Part shown: positions 55,136-62,735 of the stretch, in pieces
Layout: each line of letters starts with the position of its first letter
How positions within the stretch are numbered: position 1 is the stretch's first letter
NCBI GenBank assembly: GCA_034521975.1
Contig: JAXHLR010000008.1
Coordinates: forward strand, 62,001 to 126,000
Direction: 5' to 3'
From: Acidimicrobiales bacterium
GTDB lineage: Bacteria > Actinomycetota > Acidimicrobiia > Acidimicrobiales > SKKL01
DNA: 64,000 nucleotides
The notes under the pieces: model-generated
The model's input: only the letters and a program-made list of their open reading frames with translations
Told to the model about the DNA's origin: nothing
Database searches by the model: none
Position numbers and translations under genes: made by a program

Positions 55136-55345
55136 TTGACCTGGATCACATCGGTGCTCGCCTATCACGGCACCGGACATGGCGGAGGCGGAGACGGATC
55201 GAGCAGTTGGACCTTGCTGATCGTCGTCCTGGGGCTCTTCGCCACCGCGGGCTGGTTCATCTTCTCCGAGCTCCAGTTCCGAAACACCGTTCTCGCTGCG
55301 GTCGGAGCATGGTCGACCGGCCTCGCGCTCCTGTTCCTCATGTGA
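55136..55345 (+). CDS. Small membrane protein with TTG start, 69 residues
   Basis: Starts at TTG: MTWITSVLAYHGTGHGGGGD, a His/Gly-rich segment, then helices WTLLIVVLGLFATAGWFIF and TVLAAVGAWSTGLALLFLM. The HGTGHGGGG segment could bind metal, but this is speculative. It sits 28 bases after another small membrane gene and before the NfeD gene. No named family is recognised. Confidence 0.55.
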   Translation: MTWITSVLAYHGTGHGGGGDGSSSWTLLIVVLGLFATAGWFIFSELQFRNTVLAAVGAWSTGLALLFLM

Positions 55346-55439
55346 TCGGGCCCCCGGGAATCTCGCCCCCGTGACCCGGGCCAGCTCCCATTCGGCTCGC
55401 GAGCGAACGCCCACCGCCACGCCGTCCTACGCTGCGGTA

Positions 55440-56948
55440 ATGGCAGGCGTCGACGCTTCACGCATGCGCAGGCTCGGGGGCATTGCCTGGCGAACCCTCG
55501 TCATGTTCGCGGTGCTGCTCACCGTCGTCGGTGTCCCATCTGCCGGCGCCCAGGATGACCAGCCGGGCCCGGTCTATGTGATCGAGGTCGGCGGCACCAT
55601 CGACCTCGGGCTTGCTCCCTTCCTCGAGCGGGCGCTCGACGAAGCTGAGCGGGCCGCCGCGGCGGCGGTGATCATCGAGATCGACACCTTCGGGGGACGT
55701 CTCGATGCCGTCATCCAGATGCGCGACTCGCTGATCGACAGCCCCCTGCGCACGGTCGCGCTGGTGGACGCGACCGCGTTCTCCGCAGGAGCGCTGATCG
55801 CCATCGCCGCCGAGGAGATCTGGATGACCCCGGGATCGACCATGGGGGCGGCGACCCCGGTCGACGGCACCACCGGGGAGGTGGCCGACGAGAAGACCAT
55901 CTCGGCGGTGCGGGCAACGTTCGAGTCCACCGCAGAGGAGCGTGGGCGCGACCCGCGCGTCGCGGCGGCAATGGTGGACGACTCCGTCGAGATCGAAGGC
56001 CTCGTCACCGACGGCCAGCTGCTCACCCTCACGGTGTCGCAAGCGGAGGAGTTCGGCTACGCCGATGGTCTGGCCGCCGATCGCAGCGCACTGCTCGACG
56101 AGCTGAGGCTCGCCGACCGCGAGCTGATCGAGCTGAGCCCGAGCTTCGTCGAGCAACTGGCCCGCTTCATCACCAACCCCGTCGTTGCCTCGCTGCTGTT
56201 GCTGGCGGGGATGCTGGCGGTGATCACCGACCTGTTGAGCGGCGGGCTGGGGATCGGCGTGGTCGCCGGCCTGGGTCTGCTGGGGCTGTTCTTCTGGGGC
56301 CACATGCTCGCGGGGCTCGCCGGGTGGGAGGATCTGGCGCTCGTGGTGCTCGGCCTGCTCCTCATCGCGGTGGAGGTCTTCGTCTTCCCCGGGTTCGGGG
56401 TGGCAGGGATCCTCGGGCTGCTCGCGCTCGGCGCGGGAGCGTTCATGGCCATGATCTTCCGGGAGTTCGACTTCGTCACCAACGAGGACCTGGTCCGGGC
56501 CGCCCTCACGGTGAGCCTGACCCTGGTGGCGGTGGTCGTCGGCACCATCGTCCTGATCGCCACCGTTGCTCGCCGAGGACCGCCGAGCGGGCTGGTGCTG
56601 CACCCGGGGGTAGGTGCCGCTTCCTCCGCCTCCCAACGAACCAACACCGGCTGGGTCCGCTGGTTCGATGTCGCCGCCAAGCTCCCGGCCGACCGCATGC
56701 CAACCGACGGTGGCCGGCGCGACGGGACCGCTGATGTCGAGGAGAGCGGAGGGTCCGCAGCGGCCACGAGCTCGATGGTGGGGGCGACCGGGACCGCCCT
56801 CAGCGATCTACGACCCTCCGGGGTGGCCGACTTCGACGGCGAGCGGGTCGACGTGGTGACCGCGGGCGACTACGTGCGCCGGGGAGAACCGATCGAGGTC
56901 ATCGTCGACGAGGGCTACCGGCGAGTCGTCAGGCGGACCGACACCTGA
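55440..56948 (+). CDS. nfeD: NfeD1b-type membrane serine protease
   Basis: 502 residues. A signal sequence ([19 protein letters not shown]) is followed by a ClpP-like protease domain with the Ser nucleophile in [20 protein letters not shown] (about residue 115) and [14 protein letters not shown]. Four or more membrane helices follow (about residues 260-390), and a C-terminal OB-fold ([33 protein letters not shown]). Full-length NfeD proteins pair with FloA/stomatin-like scaffolds; floA follows directly. The ATG at 55440 gives a normal N-terminus. Confidence 0.88.
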   Translation: MAGVDASRMRRLGGIAWRTLVMFAVLLTVVGVPSAGAQDDQPGPVYVIEVGGTIDLGLAPFLERALDEAERAAAAAVIIEIDTFGGRLDAVIQMRDSLIDSPLRTVALVDATAFSAGALIAIAAEEIWMTPGSTMGAATPVDGTTGEVADEKTISAVRATFESTAEERGRDPRVAAAMVDDSVEIEGLVTDGQLLTLTVSQAEEFGYADGLAADRSALLDELRLADRELIELSPSFVEQLARFITNPVVASLLLLAGMLAVITDLLSGGLGIGVVAGLGLLGLFFWGHMLAGLAGWEDLALVVLGLLLIAVEVFVFPGFGVAGILGLLALGAGAFMAMIFREFDFVTNEDLVRAALTVSLTLVAVVVGTIVLIATVARRGPPSGLVLHPGVGAASSASQRTNTGWVRWFDVAAKLPADRMPTDGGRRDGTADVEESGGSAAATSSMVGATGTALSDLRPSGVADFDGERVDVVTAGDYVRRGEPIEVIVDEGYRRVVRRTDT

Positions 56949-57012
56949 GTTACCCTCGACGTGGCGCCGGTTTCTCGACCGCCCCCACGACCGCGTCACG
57001 AGGAATGAACCC

Positions 57013-57966
57013 ATGGACAGTAGTGCCATCATCTTGATCGTCATCGCCGCGGCCGTCGTGGTCGTCGGCTCGCTGCTCTTCTACTTCGTTCCGCTCGGCC
57101 TGTGGGTCACCGCCATCTTCTCCGGGGTCCGGGTCCGCATCGGGACCCTGATCGGGATGCGGCTGCGCAAGGTGGTCCCCAGCGCGATCATCCGGCCGCT
57201 GATCAGCGCCACCAAGGCCGAGATCGACCTCGAGATCGGGCAGATGGAAGCTCACTTCCTCGCCGGCGGCAACGTCGACCGGGTGGTCACCGCGCTGATC
57301 TCGGCCGACCGGGCCAACATCGAGCTCCCGTGGAAGCGGGCGACGGCGATCGACCTCGCCGGACGCGACGTGCTGCAGGCGGTGCAGATGAGCGTCAACC
57401 CGAAGGTCATCGACACGCCGCGGGTGGCGGCGGTCGCCAAGGACGGCATCCAGGTCGTGGCCGTCGCCCGTGTCACCGTGCGGGCCAACATCGAGCGGTT
57501 GGTCGGCGGTGCCGGCGAGGAGACGATCATCGCCCGCGTCGGCGAGGGCACCGTGTCGGGCATCGGCTCCGCCGACTCCCACAAGTGGGTGCTCGAGAAC
57601 CCCGACGCCATCTCGACCAGGGTGCTCGACCGGGGCCTCGATGCCGGAACCGCCTTCGAGATCCTCTCCATCGACATCGCCGACGTCGACATCGGACGCA
57701 ACGTCGGCGCCGAACTGCAGACCGCCCAGGCCGAGGCCGACAAGAACATCGCCCAGGCACGGGCCGAGGAGCGCCGGGCGATGGCCGTCGCCGAGGAACA
57801 GGAGATGCGCGCACGAGTCGTCGAGGCCGAGGCCCAGGTTCCGTTGGCCCTCGCCGAAGCGCTGCGGAGCGGCAACCTCGGTGTGATGGATCACTACCGC
57901 ATGCAGAACGTGCAGGCCGACACCCAGATGCGGTCCTCGATCGCCGGCGAGGACGAGCAGAGCTGA
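57013..57966 (+). CDS. floA: Flotillin-like protein FloA
   Basis: 317 residues: an N-terminal hairpin of hydrophobic helices ([31 protein letters not shown]), the SPFH/band-7 region ([42 protein letters not shown]), and a C-terminal coiled coil with [20 protein letters not shown]. FloA scaffolds ordered membrane domains in bacteria and is often paired with NfeD, as here. The next small gene overlaps its stop by one base. Confidence 0.92.
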   Translation: MDSSAIILIVIAAAVVVVGSLLFYFVPLGLWVTAIFSGVRVRIGTLIGMRLRKVVPSAIIRPLISATKAEIDLEIGQMEAHFLAGGNVDRVVTALISADRANIELPWKRATAIDLAGRDVLQAVQMSVNPKVIDTPRVAAVAKDGIQVVAVARVTVRANIERLVGGAGEETIIARVGEGTVSGIGSADSHKWVLENPDAISTRVLDRGLDAGTAFEILSIDIADVDIGRNVGAELQTAQAEADKNIAQARAEERRAMAVAEEQEMRARVVEAEAQVPLALAEALRSGNLGVMDHYRMQNVQADTQMRSSIAGEDEQS

Positions 57967-58124
57967 TGGACCCCCTCGCCCGCGACCGGCTCAAGCGGGC
58001 GCTTGCCGACCCCGCGGCGGTGCGCCAGGCAATGATCCTCCGCGAGGTGCTCGGCCCCCCGGTCGCGCTCCGCGAGGAGGCCGACGGTGCCGGCCGCGCG
58101 TTCTCGAACCAAGCGCCCGAGTGA
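57966..58124 (+). CDS. FloA-coupled 52-residue protein
   Basis: ATG overlapping the floA stop (TGATG). The peptide [20 protein letters not shown] continues QAMILREVLGPPVALREE; it is helical and charged with no signal or membrane helix. The one-base overlap suggests translational coupling, so it may be a FloA accessory or simply an uncharacterised small protein. Codon use matches the surroundings. Confidence 0.65.
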   Translation: MDPLARDRLKRALADPAAVRQAMILREVLGPPVALREEADGAGRAFSNQAPE

Positions 58125-58173
58125 CCTCCCCACCACGTGCCGCCGCGTCGCAGGCTCGCCTGGGGTGTTGCTG

Positions 58174-58644
58174 CTACAGGTACTGACCCTGAGCGTGGTC
58201 GTCCGCGAGCTGCGGGCGCTCCTGTGAGAGTCCTTGTGGGAGCTGTCCCATCTGTCTTCCCGCTGCCATCTGCTGGGCCATGACCGACGCCTGCATTCCC
58301 TGGAAGACGCCGTTCAGCCATCCCACCAGCTGGGCTTGGGCGACACGTAGCGCCGGACCGCTCGCGTCGGCCTCCTCGATGGGTAGGCCGAGGCTCTCGA
58401 GCTCCTCTTCCAAGTCGTCGGAGAGCAGATCCTTGAGGGCTTCGATGGCATGACGGTGGATGTCGAAGAGACGTTTGCGGCCCGCCTCGTCCAGTTCCAG
58501 CTCACGCACCTCGGTCATGAGTGCTTGGAACATGTTCGCCAGCCGGATCATCTCCGCCGGGTTCGAGACATCCGGCTCCCGCTCGGTGCGCGTCTCCATC
58601 GCTGTTGGATCGGGTGGGTTGGGTTCGGCCTCTTGCTCAGCCAT
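58174..58644 (-). CDS. bpa: Bacterial proteasome activator (Bpa/PafE type)
   Basis: 156 residues. A long central coiled-coil region (EMIRLANMFQALMTEVRELE, GRKRLFDIHRHAIEALKDLL) and the C-terminal GQYL, the proteasome-docking motif that inserts into the 20S core in Mycobacterium Bpa. Also present: ALRVAQAQLVGWLNGVFQGM and a Gln/Met-rich stretch. Bpa is an ATP-independent activator of the 20S proteasome, so this genome should encode PrcAB elsewhere. Confidence 0.9.
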   Translation of the reverse strand: MAEQEAEPNPPDPTAMETRTEREPDVSNPAEMIRLANMFQALMTEVRELELDEAGRKRLFDIHRHAIEALKDLLSDDLEEELESLGLPIEEADASGPALRVAQAQLVGWLNGVFQGMQASVMAQQMAAGRQMGQLPQGLSQERPQLADDHAQGQYL

Positions 58645-58724
58645 GGAACATCTCCTGTGGCGGGTCGCGTGCCGGACAGATGCTCTTGCGCTCGGGAGCC
58701 GACTGTCTGCTGGTGGTGGTGCCT

Positions 58725-61163
58725 CTACCCCGGCGGCGGGTCGGCGGAAACCACACGGGCGGGCTCGCCGCGCGCCAGGTGGTGACGGGCCCACAACATC
58801 AGGGCGCCGGGTTCGAGCAGCAGTGCGCCGAGCAGCGCGAAGGTGATGCTCAGCGCCCCGAGCAGCCCGAGCTGGCGGACCGGCCCGAGGCCCGACGATG
58901 ACAGCACCACGAATGCGCCAAGGGTGGTGACCGCGGACCCGGTCAAGGCCATTCCCGTGCGCTCGATCGTGGCCCGGGTCGCAGTGGCGGGGTCGTGTCC
59001 GTGGCCGATCTCCTCGGTGAAGCGGTTCACGACGTGGATCCCGTAGGGAACGCCGATCCCGAGCGAGATCGCGGTGATCGTCGAGGTGACGGGGTTGAAG
59101 CTGATGCCGAGGAACCACATCGCACCGAACAGCATCGTTGCGCTGAAGGCGGCTGGAAGGAGGGCCGCGATGCCCAAGGTGGGACGCCGCTGCACACCCC
59201 CGTAGTAGGCGACCAGCAGGACCAGGACCGAGACCATGGCGATGACGATCGACCTCGTCTGAAAGACGCGGAGCTCCTCGGCCATCTCGGAGAGGACGAG
59301 TTGCTCGCTGGTGACGGTGATCGTGGCGCCAGCGGCGACGACCGGTGCGAACGCCTGCTCGATCTGCACCCGCATCCGTTCGGTCTCCGAACCCGTCCCG
59401 GCCGTCGTCTGGATGTGGACCACCCCGGCGGTGGCGTCGTCGGCGAGGAGCTCGGCTACCACCGTTGCCCCGGCTGCGTCACGCAGCTGGTCATAGAGGG
59501 GGCCCAGGTCGTCGACCCCGGCCGCGAGCGAGGCCAGGTCGGGGTCGGCATCGCCGGTGAGCTCCCGCGCTGCGGTCAGCGCGAGGGTGGCGATGGAGCG
59601 GGCCTCGGCTTGGCCGTTGACGCTGCGAACCTGATCGACCCGACCGAGCGCGTCGTGTCCGACCAGCATCGCCGCGAGCAGCTGCGGGTCACCGAGGTCG
59701 CCGTCGACGATCACATAGGTCGTCTCCGCCAGGTCACCGCCGAACAGCTCGGACTGGGTCTCGAAGGTCCGGCCGATGTCGGAGTCCTCGGGCACGAAGT
59801 CAGTGGTGTCGAAGGTGGTCTCCAGCTCCGAGGAGACGCTCAGCGCCGACACGGCCAACACCGCACCGACCGCCAGCGCGACGACCGGGGCGCGGGAGGC
59901 CAGCCACACCGGCGCGGCGAACATTCGGTCAGTGGCGCGGTGCCGGATCCGGGTGCTCACTGCCATGGTTCGCCGACCCCGGAGCGTGTTCACCGCCGAG
60001 ACGAGCAGCGCCATGACCACGAACGCACAGATCACCCCGAAGGCGGTGAAGATCCCCACGTCGGCGATGACCGTGAGGGGCGCGGCGGCGTTCGACGCGA
60101 AGCCGAGCGCGGTCGCGGCGGTGGCGAGCACGAGCGCGGCGCCGACCGTGTGGAGCGAGCGAGAAGCCGCGACGGCCGGCGCGTCCCCGGCCGATCGCTG
60201 CTCGCGATGACGGAACACCAGATGGACCGTGTAGTCGATGCCGAGACCAACGAGCAGGACCGGGATCACGATGCCGATCTGGCTGAACTCGCCGCGCCAA
60301 TCCAGGACCTGGGGCCCGAGGACGACGACCAGGCCGAGGGTCCACACCACGATCATGATCAGACCGGCCAGGCCAACGACCAGATCGGTGACCGAGCGCA
60401 GGATGAACCACAGGAGCACCAGCACCACCAGCAGCGCCAGACCGAGCAGCGTCGGCATCTCCCGCTCGACCTCCTCGAGCAGCCCGTCCATGAGCAGGTC
60501 GGCGCTGAAGACCAGCACCGAGGGTCCACCGGCTCCGACTCCCTCGCCGTGGCCATCCGAGAGCATCGCCTCCACGTCGCGCATCGCGTCGAGGCTCTCC
60601 TCGTCGCTGAGACGAGGGGCGAGCTCGACGAGCACGAACGTGGCCCGTGCCGACGGGACGTCCAGGTCGCGCTCGAAGCTGATGAACCGCGCCAGCTGCG
60701 GTCGGAGGTCGAGGAGGTCACCGAGAGCCCCGCGGACCTCTTGGTCACTCGCCCCGGTCAGCGAGGTGCCACGATCCTCCAGGGCATCGGCAACGATCCC
60801 GGCGAGTGAACGAACCGCGGGGGAGTCGTCGACGTCGAGTCGGATCCGGTCACCCAGCACGTCTTCGACCCGTTCCCGTACCTCCTCGACCACTCGTAGC
60901 CCGTCAGCGTCGAGAACATCGCCGCCGGGCCCCGCGTCCACCAGCACCTGGATGGCGCTTTCGGCTACACCGAACTCGCTCTGGACCCGGTCGAGCGCGG
61001 CGACCACCTCGGAGTCCTCGTCGGCGAAGGCCGCCAGGTCGACCTCCATCTCGAGCTTGGTGGCGGACCAGCCCATCGCCATGGTGACCAACCCCAGCCC
61101 GACCAGGACCCACACCGGATGTCTGGTCGCGGGACGTGAGAACAGATCGAGCAGGCGACGCAC
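58725..61163 (-). CDS. MMPL/RND-superfamily transporter
   Basis: 812-residue transporter with 12 predicted helices in two repeats. Each half has a large extracytoplasmic domain after its first helix (VLVGLGLVTMAMGWSATKLE; APVVALAVGAVLAVSALSV). The GLGIDYTVHLVFRHREQR segment in the first half carries the conserved GxDY proton-relay motif; the second half has the related GIGVPYGIHVVNRFTEE. Cargo unknown; hopanoid or lipid export is common for such proteins. Confidence 0.9.
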   Translation of the reverse strand: MRRLLDLFSRPATRHPVWVLVGLGLVTMAMGWSATKLEMEVDLAAFADEDSEVVAALDRVQSEFGVAESAIQVLVDAGPGGDVLDADGLRVVEEVRERVEDVLGDRIRLDVDDSPAVRSLAGIVADALEDRGTSLTGASDQEVRGALGDLLDLRPQLARFISFERDLDVPSARATFVLVELAPRLSDEESLDAMRDVEAMLSDGHGEGVGAGGPSVLVFSADLLMDGLLEEVEREMPTLLGLALLVVLVLLWFILRSVTDLVVGLAGLIMIVVWTLGLVVVLGPQVLDWRGEFSQIGIVIPVLLVGLGIDYTVHLVFRHREQRSAGDAPAVAASRSLHTVGAALVLATAATALGFASNAAAPLTVIADVGIFTAFGVICAFVVMALLVSAVNTLRGRRTMAVSTRIRHRATDRMFAAPVWLASRAPVVALAVGAVLAVSALSVSSELETTFDTTDFVPEDSDIGRTFETQSELFGGDLAETTYVIVDGDLGDPQLLAAMLVGHDALGRVDQVRSVNGQAEARSIATLALTAARELTGDADPDLASLAAGVDDLGPLYDQLRDAAGATVVAELLADDATAGVVHIQTTAGTGSETERMRVQIEQAFAPVVAAGATITVTSEQLVLSEMAEELRVFQTRSIVIAMVSVLVLLVAYYGGVQRRPTLGIAALLPAAFSATMLFGAMWFLGISFNPVTSTITAISLGIGVPYGIHVVNRFTEEIGHGHDPATATRATIERTGMALTGSAVTTLGAFVVLSSSGLGPVRQLGLLGALSITFALLGALLLEPGALMLWARHHLARGEPARVVSADPPPG

Positions 61164-61218
61164 AGATCTTGCAGGCTAGCCACCGACCGGGTGGTCAGCG
61201 GCTGGTCGGGGTGCAGCG

Positions 61219-61878
61219 TCAGCGGAGGAAGCGGAGGCACTCGGTGTCGTGTTGTAGCAGGAGACGGCGGCGCAGCACGGGGTTGTCGGCCGACTGGCTG
61301 GTGTGACATTCGATGGCGGCGAACTGCGTCGTGCGGTCGACCTCCAGAGTGAGGTGGCACTCGTCGTCGTTGCGGCCCACGAAGGTCGTGTCGAACTCCT
61401 GGTTCAGCGTGGCCGCGACCTGTGCCGGGATCGCCCATGCGAGAACACGGAGGTCGAGCATGTCGGCGGCGGCCAGCGCGGCGTCGGTCGCGGCCTGGTG
61501 GTCGGGATGGCCGGTGATGCCACCGTGGTCGAAGACGAGGAGCCCCTCGGCGTCGACATCGGTCGCGAGCTCCACGACGTGGTCGACGAGGGCATCACGT
61601 GGTTGATCGGCGAGTGCGCCGTCGGGGTAGTCGAGCACGTGGACTCCGGCCACACCAAGGTGGTCGCTGGCCGCGGCGAGCTCGGCGGCTCGGATGGTGG
61701 TGAGGTCGCCGTCGATGCCGTGGAGCGTGGAAGCTTCACCGTGGGTGAAGCAGAGGATCGTGACCTCGGTTCCGCCGGTCGCGAAGGCATGGATGAGGGC
61801 ACCGACCCCGAAGGACTCGTCGTCGGGGTGGGCGCACACGACGAGCATGCCCGTCAGGTCGGGTAGCGCACCGGTCAT
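61219..61878 (-). CDS. PIG-L/LmbE family zinc deacetylase
   Basis: 219 residues. Zinc-binding motif CAHPDDESFGVGALIHAFAT, second metal motif HGGITGHPDHQAA, plus TILCFTHGEASTL. PIG-L enzymes N-deacetylate GlcNAc-type substrates, including MshB in mycothiol synthesis and Bca. The substrate here is undetermined. The start ATG gives MTGALPDLTGMLVVCAHPDDE. It lies 8 bases downstream of a degraded DsrE-like gene on the same strand. Confidence 0.88.
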   Translation of the reverse strand: MTGALPDLTGMLVVCAHPDDESFGVGALIHAFATGGTEVTILCFTHGEASTLHGIDGDLTTIRAAELAAASDHLGVAGVHVLDYPDGALADQPRDALVDHVVELATDVDAEGLLVFDHGGITGHPDHQAATDAALAAADMLDLRVLAWAIPAQVAATLNQEFDTTFVGRNDDECHLTLEVDRTTQFAAIECHTSQSADNPVLRRRLLLQHDTECLRFLR

Positions 61879-61886
61879 CGTGGTCC

Positions 61887-61994
61887 TCAGAAGGTGATGA
61901 CCTTGTCCGCCCAGATGCTCCAGTCGGTCAGCTCGTCGAGGGTGGACCGCTCGGTCCCGTAGGGCGGGTCGTTCAGGATCAGCAGCGTCTTCAT
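61887..61994 (-). pseudogene. DsrE-family gene reduced to its two ends
   Basis: A 35-codon frame whose first 17 residues (MKTLLILNDPPYGTERS) equal the N-terminus of DsrE/DsrF-like sulfur-carrier proteins and whose last 18 (TLDELTDWSIWADKVITF) equal their C-terminus. The intervening ~80 residues, with the catalytic Cys region, are gone, joined in frame at a serine. It is an internal deletion, probably by short-repeat recombination, leaving a nonfunctional peptide. It faces an ArsR-rhodanese regulator gene. Confidence 0.8.
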
Positions 61995-62043
61995 GTGTCG
62001 TCCCTTCGTCGCCGCCTACAGTAGCAGACATTCAAGAGATCAG

Positions 62044-62071
62044 TTGACCAGTTGAACAAATCCTGTATGGT
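62044..62071 (+). promoter_or_regulatory. Predicted promoter and operator of the ArsR-rhodanese operon
   Basis: -35 TTGACC (62044-62049), 16-base spacer, -10 TATGGT (62066-62071). The expected start is 62078-62079, exactly at a GTG codon, predicting a leaderless mRNA. Direct repeats CAGTTGAC-CAGTTGAA span the -35 and an ATTCAA lies upstream, giving a plausible site for the encoded ArsR protein. Confidence 0.6.
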
Positions 62072-62078
62072 GTCGGTT

Positions 62079-62735
62079 GTGACAGCACGCACCAAGTCCG
62101 CGTTGTACGACCAGTTCGCACTGGTGGGGAAGGCGTTCTCCAACGGTCGGCGCGCCGAGCTCGTCGACGTGCTCGCCCAGGGCGAGCGGTCGGTCGAGGC
62201 GCTGGCCGAACAGATCGGCCAGTCGGTGGCGAACACCTCCCAGCACCTGCAGGTCCTGGCCCGCTCCGGCCTGGTGGCCTCGCGCCGCGACGGGAACCGC
62301 ATCGTGTACCGGCTTGCTGGAGCGCAGGTCGAGTCTCTGTGGGAGACGCTGCGGGCGGTCGCGGCCGAGAACGTCACCGGCGTTCACCAGGCGGCAGACG
62401 AGTACCTGGGAGATCGCGGCGAGCTCGAGCAGGTGAGCCGAGACGAGCTCGCTCGGCGCCTGGGCCAGGGCGTTCTCGTGTGGGACGTCCGACCGGGTGC
62501 CGAGTTCGAGGCCGGGCACATCCCCGGCGCGGTCTCGGTGCCCCCCGAGGAGGTCCAGCGACGACTCGACGACGTGCCCGCCGACGTCGAGATCGTGGCC
62601 TACTGCCGTGGCCGCTTCTGCGTGTTCGCCGACGAGGCCGTCCGCGCCCTGGCCGCCCGCGATCGGCGGGCCATGCGACTCGAAGACGGCTTCCCCGAAT
62701 GGCGGCGGGCCGGGCTCCCGGTCGCCGTGGGATGA
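62079..62735 (+). CDS. ArsR-family regulator fused to a rhodanese domain
   Basis: 218 residues. The N-terminal winged helix (RAELVDVLAQGERSVEALAE, then SVANTSQHLQVLARSGLVAS) is ArsR-type; the C-terminal domain (WDVRPGAEFEAGHIPGAVSV, YCRGRFCVFADEAV) is a rhodanese with its catalytic Cys in a CRGRFC loop. The DNA-binding half has no Cys, so sulfane-sulfur or electrophile sensing may use the rhodanese Cys. The GTG at 62079 is chosen because the promoter predicts transcription from that base; an ATG at 62067 falls inside the -10 box. Confidence 0.85.
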   Translation: MTARTKSALYDQFALVGKAFSNGRRAELVDVLAQGERSVEALAEQIGQSVANTSQHLQVLARSGLVASRRDGNRIVYRLAGAQVESLWETLRAVAAENVTGVHQAADEYLGDRGELEQVSRDELARRLGQGVLVWDVRPGAEFEAGHIPGAVSVPPEEVQRRLDDVPADVEIVAYCRGRFCVFADEAVRALAARDRRAMRLEDGFPEWRRAGLPVAVG

